Below the pieces are notes generated by a model. That model did no database searches and was not told where the DNA came from. It saw only the letters and a program-made list of their open reading frames with translations. This document shows, one piece after another, positions 7,001-22,000 of a stretch of 64,000 nt of DNA. Position 1 is the first letter of the stretch. Each line of letters starts with the position of its first letter. This DNA comes from Utricularia gibba. Taxonomy: Eukaryota > Streptophyta > Magnoliopsida > Lamiales > Lentibulariaceae. Location: positions 1 through 64,000 of the forward strand of contig NEEC01000044.1 of assembly GCA_002189035.1 (NCBI GenBank). The letters are read 5' to 3'. Position numbers and translations under genes: made by a program.

Positions 7001-10000
7001 AACAGCATCGATCATTCGCTCCCCTTCATTTCGAGCTTCACGAGATGGCTGGAATACCATCGAAACCCTGCATATCTTTCCTGGAGCACCCGCCCAAGTG
7101 CGACAAAGCTCCTATTTTCTTAGGACATCCGCGTCATGGCCATTCTTCGTCTCAACTTGTTTTCCCAGAGTGGGCTCGAAGGCGACGATCCGTTAACATG
7201 CAGCAAAGGAAGCCAACACTCGCCAACAGAAGGTCACGCTTTGCGGAAACCATGCTCTCTAAAAGGCATTGCATAACAATCCGAACGAGCTCACCAGCAG
7301 GAACTCAGGGAACGTGAGTTGGGACATGATGAAAGGGAAGTATGAGGCGAATTCGCATTCCAATGTTATCACTATTTGCGATCCCAAAATTGAATCCAAA
7401 AGTTCGTAGCAGAGAGGCTGCAAAAAACTACAGAAATCGGTTCTCGAAGGCCGTACCAGCATTCCAACATGAGGGGCACACGCAAAGGGATCCTTGGAGC
7501 AACAAACGGTGGTACGCATACGCGACCAGGGTTGCGCCCAAAGTCATCGATCCTGGATCGCGGCGTTGTGAACGTCGTTTTCACAATCGTGTAGCTGTGT
7601 AGAACCATTCAAGCTGTAGAATGCAAGGTGCGCCTACATGTCCGGTGGTTCGAAGGAGCGTTCATCCGCATGAGGTTTCTGCGAGTCCAAGGGTTGGAAT
7701 GCAGTCAATTAGCCATGGGAGTAAGAAAAAAAGACGAACAAGTCGAGAAACCCTCCAAAAGGGCGCGGTGTCTAGAACACCTCCTTTGAGAATGGAGGGC
7801 GGATGGAACTTGCTCCACATGCCGCGAATGGAGATATGCATACGAAAAAACACCAACATCGGGTCACCGACGTCGTTGCCAAGGAACTCTCTACAAGCAC
7901 CGTGTGACGACCTCCTTTGCAGCTATTGGATCCCCCTGCGGAGTGTCTCCGTACCTCGAAAAAACGAGCTTTCTACGGTAGCTCGTTTTCAGGAGCGCAT
8001 GGCTCTTGAAACTCAGCACATGGATTCGCAATGATGGCAAGGGAGAGCACGTCCAATGGCGTAGTTACCGCGCCGCAATCGCATTCGAGGAGAAAAGAAG
8101 TTGTTTGGAAAAGAATTGGGCATCAAGGAAGACCGTTCAAATAGGCTCACGAAATTTGGAATTGGAGCAGCAGTACGTGTGACTTGTGTTGCTCCACCAT
8201 TATGTGCGTCGATGGGTGTAGCGTGTTTGCGCAGTTTCACAAGGATACAGGGTGGCGAACAGTAGTTTGCAATAAGCATGAAGCGGGGGGTACCGCTTGT
8301 GCACAAAAAGCTATAAAAGCTGTCCTTGTATAATTTCCCATGGGTATGAACCAGGTGCCGGGTTCACACGCAAGCCTTCAGGTGAATCTACGTGACGATA
8401 TTCATTCCAAGCTCCGTCGGATAGTGCCACCCTCGATAGCCAGCATATCAATGCTATCTTGACAGGCTGCTGACGGGAATCGACAGTCCCCGAGCTCACT
8501 TTTTGCTACATGGATTTAAAGAAGTTGAGTAGCTTATGTTTGTATGCAGAACACGAGAAGTCCCCATCCGTCGCAGAAAAGGGGCGTGGATAGATGTGAG
8601 TGTTGCCACTCCCTTCTCTATGACCTTAAAATCGTGTATTTGTGTGCTTCTTGCGGTTTGTCTTCAGACCGGAATGTCCTTCTTCGAGGTTCACTTCATT
8701 GTGGTGCACTCGGGTTGTTCCGCTTGTATTTCCTCACGAGAGGAGATACGTTTGTGTCCTCCTTCACTTCATGGAAAGATGTGGGAGCACGCAGCAGATT
8801 ATGGAGATTTGAAACAGAACACACATCACGAGGCAACCTAACGACGCAGCAACCAGCCCGACCTCGGTCTACCTGGAGCACCATCAATGAGCATGGCGTT
8901 GGAAGTGGCATACTCTACATGCAAAACGTAACCACCACCTCCTCTGACGTATGCTCGGTTCTCCTTGTAGGTGGAGTGGATGGTGGTCCCGATGACGCGC
9001 CTCCTACATGCACCTCGAACCACGCAGGTAATGCAAGCACACGCAACATCATGCGTCTTCACTCCACAGCAGGAGGCTCCATGCATGTTTCTAACAGCAT
9101 CGATCATTCGCTCCCCTTCATTTCGAGCTTCACGAGATGGCTGGAATACCATCGAAACCCTGCATATCTTTCCTGGAGCACCCGCCCAAGTGCGACAAAG
9201 CTCCTATTTTCTTAGGACATCCGCGTCATGGCCATTCTTCGTCTCAACTTGTTTTCCCAGAGTGGGCTCGAAGGCGACGATCCGTTAACATGCAGCAAAG
9301 GAAGCCAACACTCGCCAACAGAAGGTCACGCTTTGCGGAAACCATGCTCTCTAAAAGGCATTGCATAACAATCCGAACGAGCTCACCAGCAGGAACTCAG
9401 GGAACGTGAGTTGGGACATGATGAAAGGGAAGTATGAGGCGAATTCGCATTCCAATGTTATCACTATTTGCGATCCCAAAATTGAATCCAAAAGTTCGTA
9501 GCAGAGAGGCTGCAAAAAACTACAGAAATCGGTTCTCGAAGGCCGTACCAGCATTCCAACATGAGGGGCACACGCAAAGGGATCCTTGGAGCAACAAACG
9601 GTGGTACGCATACGCGACCAGGGTTGCGCCCAAAGTCATCGATCCTGGATCGCGGCGTTGTGAACGTCGTTTTCACAATCGTGTAGCTGTGTAGAACCAT
9701 TCAAGCTGTAGAATGCAAGGTGCGCCTACATGTCCGGTGGTTCGAAGGAGCGTTCATCCGCATGAGGTTTCTGCGAGTCCAAGGGTTGGAATGCAGTCAA
9801 TTAGCCATGGGAGTAAGAAAAAAAGACGAACAAGTCGAGAAACCCTCCAAAAGGGCGCGGTGTCTAGAACACCTCCTTTGAGAATGGAGGGCGGATGGAA
9901 CTTGCTCCACATGCCGCGAATGGAGATATGCATACGAAAAAACACCAACATCGGGTCACCGACGTCGTTGCCAAGGAACTCTCTACAAGCACCGTGTGAC

Positions 10001-13000
10001 GACCTCCTTTGCAGCTATTGGATCCCCCTGCGGAGTGTCTCCGTACCTCGAAAAAACGAGCTTTCTACGGTAGCTCGTTTTCAGGAGCGCATGGCTCTTG
10101 AAACTCAGCACATGGATTCGCAATGATGGCAAGGGAGAGCACGTCCAATGGCGTAGTTACCGCGCCGCAATCGCATTCGAGGAGAAAAGAAGTTGTTTGG
10201 AAAAGAATTGGGCATCAAGGAAGACCGTTCAAATAGGCTCACGAAATTTGGAATTGGAGCAGCAGTACGTGTGACTTGTGTTGCTCCACCATTATGTGCG
10301 TCGATGGGTGTAGCGTGTTTGCGCAGTTTCACAAGGATACAGGGTGGCGAACAGTAGTTTGCAATAAGCATGAAGCGGGGGGTACCGCTTGTGCACAAAA
10401 AGCTATAAAAGCTGTCCTTGTATAATTTCCCATGGGTATGAACCAGGTGCCGGGTTCACACGCAAGCCTTCAGGTGAATCTACGTGACGATATTCATTCC
10501 AAGCTCCGTCGGATAGTGCCACCCTCGATAGCCAGCATATCAATGCTATCTTGACAGGCTGCTGACGGGAATCGACAGTCCCCGAGCTCACTTTTTGCTA
10601 CATGGATTTAAAGAAGTTGAGTAGCTTATGTTTGTATGCAGAACACGAGAAGTCCCCATCCGTCGCAGAAAAGGGGCGTGGATAGATGTGAGTGTTGCCA
10701 CTCCCTTCTCTATGACCTTAAAATCGTGTATTTGTGTGCTTCTTGCGGTTTGTCTTCAGACCGGAATGTCCTTCTTCGAGGTTCACTTCATTGTGGTGCA
10801 CTCGGGTTGTTCCGCTTGTATTTCCTCACGAGAGGAGATACGTTTGTGTCCTCCTTCACTTCATGGAAAGATGTGGGAGCACGCAGCAGATTATGGAGAT
10901 TTGAAACAGAACACACATCACGAGGCAACCTAACGACGCAGCAACCAGCCCGACCTCGGTCTACCTGGAGCACCATCAATGAGCATGGCGTTGGAAGTGG
11001 CATACTCTACATGCAAAACGTAACCACCACCTCCTCTGACGTATGCTCGGTTCTCCTTGTAGGTGGAGTGGATGGTGGTCCCGATGACGCGCCTCCTACA
11101 TGCACCTCGAACCACGCAGGTAATGCAAGCACACGCAACATCATGCGTCTTCACTCCACAGCAGGAGGCTCCATGCATGTTTCTAACAGCATCGATCATT
11201 CGCTCCCCTTCATTTCGAGCTTCACGAGATGGCTGGAATACCATCGAAACCCTGCATATCTTTCCTGGAGCACCCGCCCAAGTGCGACAAAGCTCCTATT
11301 TTCTTAGGACATCCGCGTCATGGCCATTCTTCGTCTCAACTTGTTTTCCCAGAGTGGGCTCGAAGGCGACGATCCGTTAACATGCAGCAAAGGAAGCCAA
11401 CACTCGCCAACAGAAGGTCACGCTTTGCGGAAACCATGCTCTCTAAAAGGCATTGCATAACAATCCGAACGAGCTCACCAGCAGGAACTCAGGGAACGTG
11501 AGTTGGGACATGATGAAAGGGAAGTATGAGGCGAATTCGCATTCCAATGTTATCACTATTTGCGATCCCAAAATTGAATCCAAAAGTTCGTAGCAGAGAG
11601 GCTGCAAAAAACTACAGAAATCGGTTCTCGAAGGCCGTACCAGCATTCCAACATGAGGGGCACACGCAAAGGGATCCTTGGAGCAACAAACGGTGGTACG
11701 CATACGCGACCAGGGTTGCGCCCAAAGTCATCGATCCTGGATCGCGGCGTTGTGAACGTCGTTTTCACAATCGTGTAGCTGTGTAGAACCATTCAAGCTG
11801 TAGAATGCAAGGTGCGCCTACATGTCCGGTGGTTCGAAGGAGCGTTCATCCGCATGAGGTTTCTGCGAGTCCAAGGGTTGGAATGCAGTCAATTAGCCAT
11901 GGGAGTAAGAAAAAAAGACGAACAAGTCGAGAAACCCTCCAAAAGGGCGCGGTGTCTAGAACACCTCCTTTGAGAATGGAGGGCGGATGGAACTTGCTCC
12001 ACATGCCGCGAATGGAGATATGCATACGAAAAAACACCAACATCGGGTCACCGACGTCGTTGCCAAGGAACTCTCTACAAGCACCGTGTGACGACCTCCT
12101 TTGCAGCTATTGGATCCCCCTGCGGAGTGTCTCCGTACCTCGAAAAAACGAGCTTTCTACGGTAGCTCGTTTTCAGGAGCGCATGGCTCTTGAAACTCAG
12201 CACATGGATTCGCAATGATGGCAAGGGAGAGCACGTCCAATGGCGTAGTTACCGCGCCGCAATCGCATTCGAGGAGAAAAGAAGTTGTTTGGAAAAGAAT
12301 TGGGCATCAAGGAAGACCGTTCAAATAGGCTCACGAAATTTGGAATTGGAGCAGCAGTACGTGTGACTTGTGTTGCTCCACCATTATGTGCGTCGATGGG
12401 TGTAGCGTGTTTGCGCAGTTTCACAAGGATACAGGGTGGCGAACAGTAGTTTGCAATAAGCATGAAGCGGGGGGTACCGCTTGTGCACAAAAAGCTATAA
12501 AAGCTGTCCTTGTATAATTTCCCATGGGTATGAACCAGGTGCCGGGTTCACACGCAAGCCTTCAGGTGAATCTACGTGACGATATTCATTCCAAGCTCCG
12601 TCGGATAGTGCCACCCTCGATAGCCAGCATATCAATGCTATCTTGACAGGCTGCTGACGGGAATCGACAGTCCCCGAGCTCACTTTTTGCTACATGGATT
12701 TAAAGAAGTTGAGTAGCTTATGTTTGTATGCAGAACACGAGAAGTCCCCATCCGTCGCAGAAAAGGGGCGTGGATAGATGTGAGTGTTGCCACTCCCTTC
12801 TCTATGACCTTAAAATCGTGTATTTGTGTGCTTCTTGCGGTTTGTCTTCAGACCGGAATGTCCTTCTTCGAGGTTCACTTCATTGTGGTGCACTCGGGTT
12901 GTTCCGCTTGTATTTCCTCACGAGAGGAGATACGTTTGTGTCCTCCTTCACTTCATGGAAAGATGTGGGAGCACGCAGCAGATTATGGAGATTTGAAACA

Positions 13001-16000
13001 GAACACACATCACGAGGCAACCTAACGACGCAGCAACCAGCCCGACCTCGGTCTACCTGGAGCACCATCAATGAGCATGGCGTTGGAAGTGGCATACTCT
13101 ACATGCAAAACGTAACCACCACCTCCTCTGACGTATGCTCGGTTCTCCTTGTAGGTGGAGTGGATGGTGGTCCCGATGACGCGCCTCCTACATGCACCTC
13201 GAACCACGCAGGTAATGCAAGCACACGCAACATCATGCGTCTTCACTCCACAGCAGGAGGCTCCATGCATGTTTCTAACAGCATCGATCATTCGCTCCCC
13301 TTCATTTCGAGCTTCACGAGATGGCTGGAATACCATCGAAACCCTGCATATCTTTCCTGGAGCACCCGCCCAAGTGCGACAAAGCTCCTATTTTCTTAGG
13401 ACATCCGCGTCATGGCCATTCTTCGTCTCAACTTGTTTTCCCAGAGTGGGCTCGAAGGCGACGATCCGTTAACATGCAGCAAAGGAAGCCAACACTCGCC
13501 AACAGAAGGTCACGCTTTGCGGAAACCATGCTCTCTAAAAGGCATTGCATAACAATCCGAACGAGCTCACCAGCAGGAACTCAGGGAACGTGAGTTGGGA
13601 CATGATGAAAGGGAAGTATGAGGCGAATTCGCATTCCAATGTTATCACTATTTGCGATCCCAAAATTGAATCCAAAAGTTCGTAGCAGAGAGGCTGCAAA
13701 AAACTACAGAAATCGGTTCTCGAAGGCCGTACCAGCATTCCAACATGAGGGGCACACGCAAAGGGATCCTTGGAGCAACAAACGGTGGTACGCATACGCG
13801 ACCAGGGTTGCGCCCAAAGTCATCGATCCTGGATCGCGGCGTTGTGAACGTCGTTTTCACAATCGTGTAGCTGTGTAGAACCATTCAAGCTGTAGAATGC
13901 AAGGTGCGCCTACATGTCCGGTGGTTCGAAGGAGCGTTCATCCGCATGAGGTTTCTGCGAGTCCAAGGGTTGGAATGCAGTCAATTAGCCATGGGAGTAA
14001 GAAAAAAAGACGAACAAGTCGAGAAACCCTCCAAAAGGGCGCGGTGTCTAGAACACCTCCTTTGAGAATGGAGGGCGGATGGAACTTGCTCCACATGCCG
14101 CGAATGGAGATATGCATACGAAAAAACACCAACATCGGGTCACCGACGTCGTTGCCAAGGAACTCTCTACAAGCACCGTGTGACGACCTCCTTTGCAGCT
14201 ATTGGATCCCCCTGCGGAGTGTCTCCGTACCTCGAAAAAACGAGCTTTCTACGGTAGCTCGTTTTCAGGAGCGCATGGCTCTTGAAACTCAGCACATGGA
14301 TTCGCAATGATGGCAAGGGAGAGCACGTCCAATGGCGTAGTTACCGCGCCGCAATCGCATTCGAGGAGAAAAGAAGTTGTTTGGAAAAGAATTGGGCATC
14401 AAGGAAGACCGTTCAAATAGGCTCACGAAATTTGGAATTGGAGCAGCAGTACGTGTGACTTGTGTTGCTCCACCATTATGTGCGTCGATGGGTGTAGCGT
14501 GTTTGCGCAGTTTCACAAGGATACAGGGTGGCGAACAGTAGTTTGCAATAAGCATGAAGCGGGGGGTACCGCTTGTGCACAAAAAGCTATAAAAGCTGTC
14601 CTTGTATAATTTCCCATGGGTATGAACCAGGTGCCGGGTTCACACGCAAGCCTTCAGGTGAATCTACGTGACGATATTCATTCCAAGCTCCGTCGGATAG
14701 TGCCACCCTCGATAGCCAGCATATCAATGCTATCTTGACAGGCTGCTGACGGGAATCGACAGTCCCCGAGCTCACTTTTTGCTACATGGATTTAAAGAAG
14801 TTGAGTAGCTTATGTTTGTATGCAGAACACGAGAAGTCCCCATCCGTCGCAGAAAAGGGGCGTGGATAGATGTGAGTGTTGCCACTCCCTTCTCTATGAC
14901 CTTAAAATCGTGTATTTGTGTGCTTCTTGCGGTTTGTCTTCAGACCGGAATGTCCTTCTTCGAGGTTCACTTCATTGTGGTGCACTCGGGTTGTTCCGCT
15001 TGTATTTCCTCACGAGAGGAGATACGTTTGTGTCCTCCTTCACTTCATGGAAAGATGTGGGAGCACGCAGCAGATTATGGAGATTTGAAACAGAACACAC
15101 ATCACGAGGCAACCTAACGACGCAGCAACCAGCCCGACCTCGGTCTACCTGGAGCACCATCAATGAGCATGGCGTTGGAAGTGGCATACTCTACATGCAA
15201 AACGTAACCACCACCTCCTCTGACGTATGCTCGGTTCTCCTTGTAGGTGGAGTGGATGGTGGTCCCGATGACGCGCCTCCTACATGCACCTCGAACCACG
15301 CAGGTAATGCAAGCACACGCAACATCATGCGTCTTCACTCCACAGCAGGAGGCTCCATGCATGTTTCTAACAGCATCGATCATTCGCTCCCCTTCATTTC
15401 GAGCTTCACGAGATGGCTGGAATACCATCGAAACCCTGCATATCTTTCCTGGAGCACCCGCCCAAGTGCGACAAAGCTCCTATTTTCTTAGGACATCCGC
15501 GTCATGGCCATTCTTCGTCTCAACTTGTTTTCCCAGAGTGGGCTCGAAGGCGACGATCCGTTAACATGCAGCAAAGGAAGCCAACACTCGCCAACAGAAG
15601 GTCACGCTTTGCGGAAACCATGCTCTCTAAAAGGCATTGCATAACAATCCGAACGAGCTCACCAGCAGGAACTCAGGGAACGTGAGTTGGGACATGATGA
15701 AAGGGAAGTATGAGGCGAATTCGCATTCCAATGTTATCACTATTTGCGATCCCAAAATTGAATCCAAAAGTTCGTAGCAGAGAGGCTGCAAAAAACTACA
15801 GAAATCGGTTCTCGAAGGCCGTACCAGCATTCCAACATGAGGGGCACACGCAAAGGGATCCTTGGAGCAACAAACGGTGGTACGCATACGCGACCAGGGT
15901 TGCGCCCAAAGTCATCGATCCTGGATCGCGGCGTTGTGAACGTCGTTTTCACAATCGTGTAGCTGTGTAGAACCATTCAAGCTGTAGAATGCAAGGTGCG

Positions 16001-19000
16001 CCTACATGTCCGGTGGTTCGAAGGAGCGTTCATCCGCATGAGGTTTCTGCGAGTCCAAGGGTTGGAATGCAGTCAATTAGCCATGGGAGTAAGAAAAAAA
16101 GACGAACAAGTCGAGAAACCCTCCAAAAGGGCGCGGTGTCTAGAACACCTCCTTTGAGAATGGAGGGCGGATGGAACTTGCTCCACATGCCGCGAATGGA
16201 GATATGCATACGAAAAAACACCAACATCGGGTCACCGACGTCGTTGCCAAGGAACTCTCTACAAGCACCGTGTGACGACCTCCTTTGCAGCTATTGGATC
16301 CCCCTGCGGAGTGTCTCCGTACCTCGAAAAAACGAGCTTTCTACGGTAGCTCGTTTTCAGGAGCGCATGGCTCTTGAAACTCAGCACATGGATTCGCAAT
16401 GATGGCAAGGGAGAGCACGTCCAATGGCGTAGTTACCGCGCCGCAATCGCATTCGAGGAGAAAAGAAGTTGTTTGGAAAAGAATTGGGCATCAAGGAAGA
16501 CCGTTCAAATAGGCTCACGAAATTTGGAATTGGAGCAGCAGTACGTGTGACTTGTGTTGCTCCACCATTATGTGCGTCGATGGGTGTAGCGTGTTTGCGC
16601 AGTTTCACAAGGATACAGGGTGGCGAACAGTAGTTTGCAATAAGCATGAAGCGGGGGGTACCGCTTGTGCACAAAAAGCTATAAAAGCTGTCCTTGTATA
16701 ATTTCCCATGGGTATGAACCAGGTGCCGGGTTCACACGCAAGCCTTCAGGTGAATCTACGTGACGATATTCATTCCAAGCTCCGTCGGATAGTGCCACCC
16801 TCGATAGCCAGCATATCAATGCTATCTTGACAGGCTGCTGACGGGAATCGACAGTCCCCGAGCTCACTTTTTGCTACATGGATTTAAAGAAGTTGAGTAG
16901 CTTATGTTTGTATGCAGAACACGAGAAGTCCCCATCCGTCGCAGAAAAGGGGCGTGGATAGATGTGAGTGTTGCCACTCCCTTCTCTATGACCTTAAAAT
17001 CGTGTATTTGTGTGCTTCTTGCGGTTTGTCTTCAGACCGGAATGTCCTTCTTCGAGGTTCACTTCATTGTGGTGCACTCGGGTTGTTCCGCTTGTATTTC
17101 CTCACGAGAGGAGATACGTTTGTGTCCTCCTTCACTTCATGGAAAGATGTGGGAGCACGCAGCAGATTATGGAGATTTGAAACAGAACACACATCACGAG
17201 GCAACCTAACGACGCAGCAACCAGCCCGACCTCGGTCTACCTGGAGCACCATCAATGAGCATGGCGTTGGAAGTGGCATACTCTACATGCAAAACGTAAC
17301 CACCACCTCCTCTGACGTATGCTCGGTTCTCCTTGTAGGTGGAGTGGATGGTGGTCCCGATGACGCGCCTCCTACATGCACCTCGAACCACGCAGGTAAT
17401 GCAAGCACACGCAACATCATGCGTCTTCACTCCACAGCAGGAGGCTCCATGCATGTTTCTAACAGCATCGATCATTCGCTCCCCTTCATTTCGAGCTTCA
17501 CGAGATGGCTGGAATACCATCGAAACCCTGCATATCTTTCCTGGAGCACCCGCCCAAGTGCGACAAAGCTCCTATTTTCTTAGGACATCCGCGTCATGGC
17601 CATTCTTCGTCTCAACTTGTTTTCCCAGAGTGGGCTCGAAGGCGACGATCCGTTAACATGCAGCAAAGGAAGCCAACACTCGCCAACAGAAGGTCACGCT
17701 TTGCGGAAACCATGCTCTCTAAAAGGCATTGCATAACAATCCGAACGAGCTCACCAGCAGGAACTCAGGGAACGTGAGTTGGGACATGATGAAAGGGAAG
17801 TATGAGGCGAATTCGCATTCCAATGTTATCACTATTTGCGATCCCAAAATTGAATCCAAAAGTTCGTAGCAGAGAGGCTGCAAAAAACTACAGAAATCGG
17901 TTCTCGAAGGCCGTACCAGCATTCCAACATGAGGGGCACACGCAAAGGGATCCTTGGAGCAACAAACGGTGGTACGCATACGCGACCAGGGTTGCGCCCA
18001 AAGTCATCGATCCTGGATCGCGGCGTTGTGAACGTCGTTTTCACAATCGTGTAGCTGTGTAGAACCATTCAAGCTGTAGAATGCAAGGTGCGCCTACATG
18101 TCCGGTGGTTCGAAGGAGCGTTCATCCGCATGAGGTTTCTGCGAGTCCAAGGGTTGGAATGCAGTCAATTAGCCATGGGAGTAAGAAAAAAAGACGAACA
18201 AGTCGAGAAACCCTCCAAAAGGGCGCGGTGTCTAGAACACCTCCTTTGAGAATGGAGGGCGGATGGAACTTGCTCCACATGCCGCGAATGGAGATATGCA
18301 TACGAAAAAACACCAACATCGGGTCACCGACGTCGTTGCCAAGGAACTCTCTACAAGCACCGTGTGACGACCTCCTTTGCAGCTATTGGATCCCCCTGCG
18401 GAGTGTCTCCGTACCTCGAAAAAACGAGCTTTCTACGGTAGCTCGTTTTCAGGAGCGCATGGCTCTTGAAACTCAGCACATGGATTCGCAATGATGGCAA
18501 GGGAGAGCACGTCCAATGGCGTAGTTACCGCGCCGCAATCGCATTCGAGGAGAAAAGAAGTTGTTTGGAAAAGAATTGGGCATCAAGGAAGACCGTTCAA
18601 ATAGGCTCACGAAATTTGGAATTGGAGCAGCAGTACGTGTGACTTGTGTTGCTCCACCATTATGTGCGTCGATGGGTGTAGCGTGTTTGCGCAGTTTCAC
18701 AAGGATACAGGGTGGCGAACAGTAGTTTGCAATAAGCATGAAGCGGGGGGTACCGCTTGTGCACAAAAAGCTATAAAAGCTGTCCTTGTATAATTTCCCA
18801 TGGGTATGAACCAGGTGCCGGGTTCACACGCAAGCCTTCAGGTGAATCTACGTGACGATATTCATTCCAAGCTCCGTCGGATAGTGCCACCCTCGATAGC
18901 CAGCATATCAATGCTATCTTGACAGGCTGCTGACGGGAATCGACAGTCCCCGAGCTCACTTTTTGCTACATGGATTTAAAGAAGTTGAGTAGCTTATGTT

Positions 19001-22000
19001 TGTATGCAGAACACGAGAAGTCCCCATCCGTCGCAGAAAAGGGGCGTGGATAGATGTGAGTGTTGCCACTCCCTTCTCTATGACCTTAAAATCGTGTATT
19101 TGTGTGCTTCTTGCGGTTTGTCTTCAGACCGGAATGTCCTTCTTCGAGGTTCACTTCATTGTGGTGCACTCGGGTTGTTCCGCTTGTATTTCCTCACGAG
19201 AGGAGATACGTTTGTGTCCTCCTTCACTTCATGGAAAGATGTGGGAGCACGCAGCAGATTATGGAGATTTGAAACAGAACACACATCACGAGGCAACCTA
19301 ACGACGCAGCAACCAGCCCGACCTCGGTCTACCTGGAGCACCATCAATGAGCATGGCGTTGGAAGTGGCATACTCTACATGCAAAACGTAACCACCACCT
19401 CCTCTGACGTATGCTCGGTTCTCCTTGTAGGTGGAGTGGATGGTGGTCCCGATGACGCGCCTCCTACATGCACCTCGAACCACGCAGGTAATGCAAGCAC
19501 ACGCAACATCATGCGTCTTCACTCCACAGCAGGAGGCTCCATGCATGTTTCTAACAGCATCGATCATTCGCTCCCCTTCATTTCGAGCTTCACGAGATGG
19601 CTGGAATACCATCGAAACCCTGCATATCTTTCCTGGAGCACCCGCCCAAGTGCGACAAAGCTCCTATTTTCTTAGGACATCCGCGTCATGGCCATTCTTC
19701 GTCTCAACTTGTTTTCCCAGAGTGGGCTCGAAGGCGACGATCCGTTAACATGCAGCAAAGGAAGCCAACACTCGCCAACAGAAGGTCACGCTTTGCGGAA
19801 ACCATGCTCTCTAAAAGGCATTGCATAACAATCCGAACGAGCTCACCAGCAGGAACTCAGGGAACGTGAGTTGGGACATGATGAAAGGGAAGTATGAGGC
19901 GAATTCGCATTCCAATGTTATCACTATTTGCGATCCCAAAATTGAATCCAAAAGTTCGTAGCAGAGAGGCTGCAAAAAACTACAGAAATCGGTTCTCGAA
20001 GGCCGTACCAGCATTCCAACATGAGGGGCACACGCAAAGGGATCCTTGGAGCAACAAACGGTGGTACGCATACGCGACCAGGGTTGCGCCCAAAGTCATC
20101 GATCCTGGATCGCGGCGTTGTGAACGTCGTTTTCACAATCGTGTAGCTGTGTAGAACCATTCAAGCTGTAGAATGCAAGGTGCGCCTACATGTCCGGTGG
20201 TTCGAAGGAGCGTTCATCCGCATGAGGTTTCTGCGAGTCCAAGGGTTGGAATGCAGTCAATTAGCCATGGGAGTAAGAAAAAAAGACGAACAAGTCGAGA
20301 AACCCTCCAAAAGGGCGCGGTGTCTAGAACACCTCCTTTGAGAATGGAGGGCGGATGGAACTTGCTCCACATGCCGCGAATGGAGATATGCATACGAAAA
20401 AACACCAACATCGGGTCACCGACGTCGTTGCCAAGGAACTCTCTACAAGCACCGTGTGACGACCTCCTTTGCAGCTATTGGATCCCCCTGCGGAGTGTCT
20501 CCGTACCTCGAAAAAACGAGCTTTCTACGGTAGCTCGTTTTCAGGAGCGCATGGCTCTTGAAACTCAGCACATGGATTCGCAATGATGGCAAGGGAGAGC
20601 ACGTCCAATGGCGTAGTTACCGCGCCGCAATCGCATTCGAGGAGAAAAGAAGTTGTTTGGAAAAGAATTGGGCATCAAGGAAGACCGTTCAAATAGGCTC
20701 ACGAAATTTGGAATTGGAGCAGCAGTACGTGTGACTTGTGTTGCTCCACCATTATGTGCGTCGATGGGTGTAGCGTGTTTGCGCAGTTTCACAAGGATAC
20801 AGGGTGGCGAACAGTAGTTTGCAATAAGCATGAAGCGGGGGGTACCGCTTGTGCACAAAAAGCTATAAAAGCTGTCCTTGTATAATTTCCCATGGGTATG
20901 AACCAGGTGCCGGGTTCACACGCAAGCCTTCAGGTGAATCTACGTGACGATATTCATTCCAAGCTCCGTCGGATAGTGCCACCCTCGATAGCCAGCATAT
21001 CAATGCTATCTTGACAGGCTGCTGACGGGAATCGACAGTCCCCGAGCTCACTTTTTGCTACATGGATTTAAAGAAGTTGAGTAGCTTATGTTTGTATGCA
21101 GAACACGAGAAGTCCCCATCCGTCGCAGAAAAGGGGCGTGGATAGATGTGAGTGTTGCCACTCCCTTCTCTATGACCTTAAAATCGTGTATTTGTGTGCT
21201 TCTTGCGGTTTGTCTTCAGACCGGAATGTCCTTCTTCGAGGTTCACTTCATTGTGGTGCACTCGGGTTGTTCCGCTTGTATTTCCTCACGAGAGGAGATA
21301 CGTTTGTGTCCTCCTTCACTTCATGGAAAGATGTGGGAGCACGCAGCAGATTATGGAGATTTGAAACAGAACACACATCACGAGGCAACCTAACGACGCA
21401 GCAACCAGCCCGACCTCGGTCTACCTGGAGCACCATCAATGAGCATGGCGTTGGAAGTGGCATACTCTACATGCAAAACGTAACCACCACCTCCTCTGAC
21501 GTATGCTCGGTTCTCCTTGTAGGTGGAGTGGATGGTGGTCCCGATGACGCGCCTCCTACATGCACCTCGAACCACGCAGGTAATGCAAGCACACGCAACA
21601 TCATGCGTCTTCACTCCACAGCAGGAGGCTCCATGCATGTTTCTAACAGCATCGATCATTCGCTCCCCTTCATTTCGAGCTTCACGAGATGGCTGGAATA
21701 CCATCGAAACCCTGCATATCTTTCCTGGAGCACCCGCCCAAGTGCGACAAAGCTCCTATTTTCTTAGGACATCCGCGTCATGGCCATTCTTCGTCTCAAC
21801 TTGTTTTCCCAGAGTGGGCTCGAAGGCGACGATCCGTTAACATGCAGCAAAGGAAGCCAACACTCGCCAACAGAAGGTCACGCTTTGCGGAAACCATGCT
21901 CTCTAAAAGGCATTGCATAACAATCCGAACGAGCTCACCAGCAGGAACTCAGGGAACGTGAGTTGGGACATGATGAAAGGGAAGTATGAGGCGAATTCGC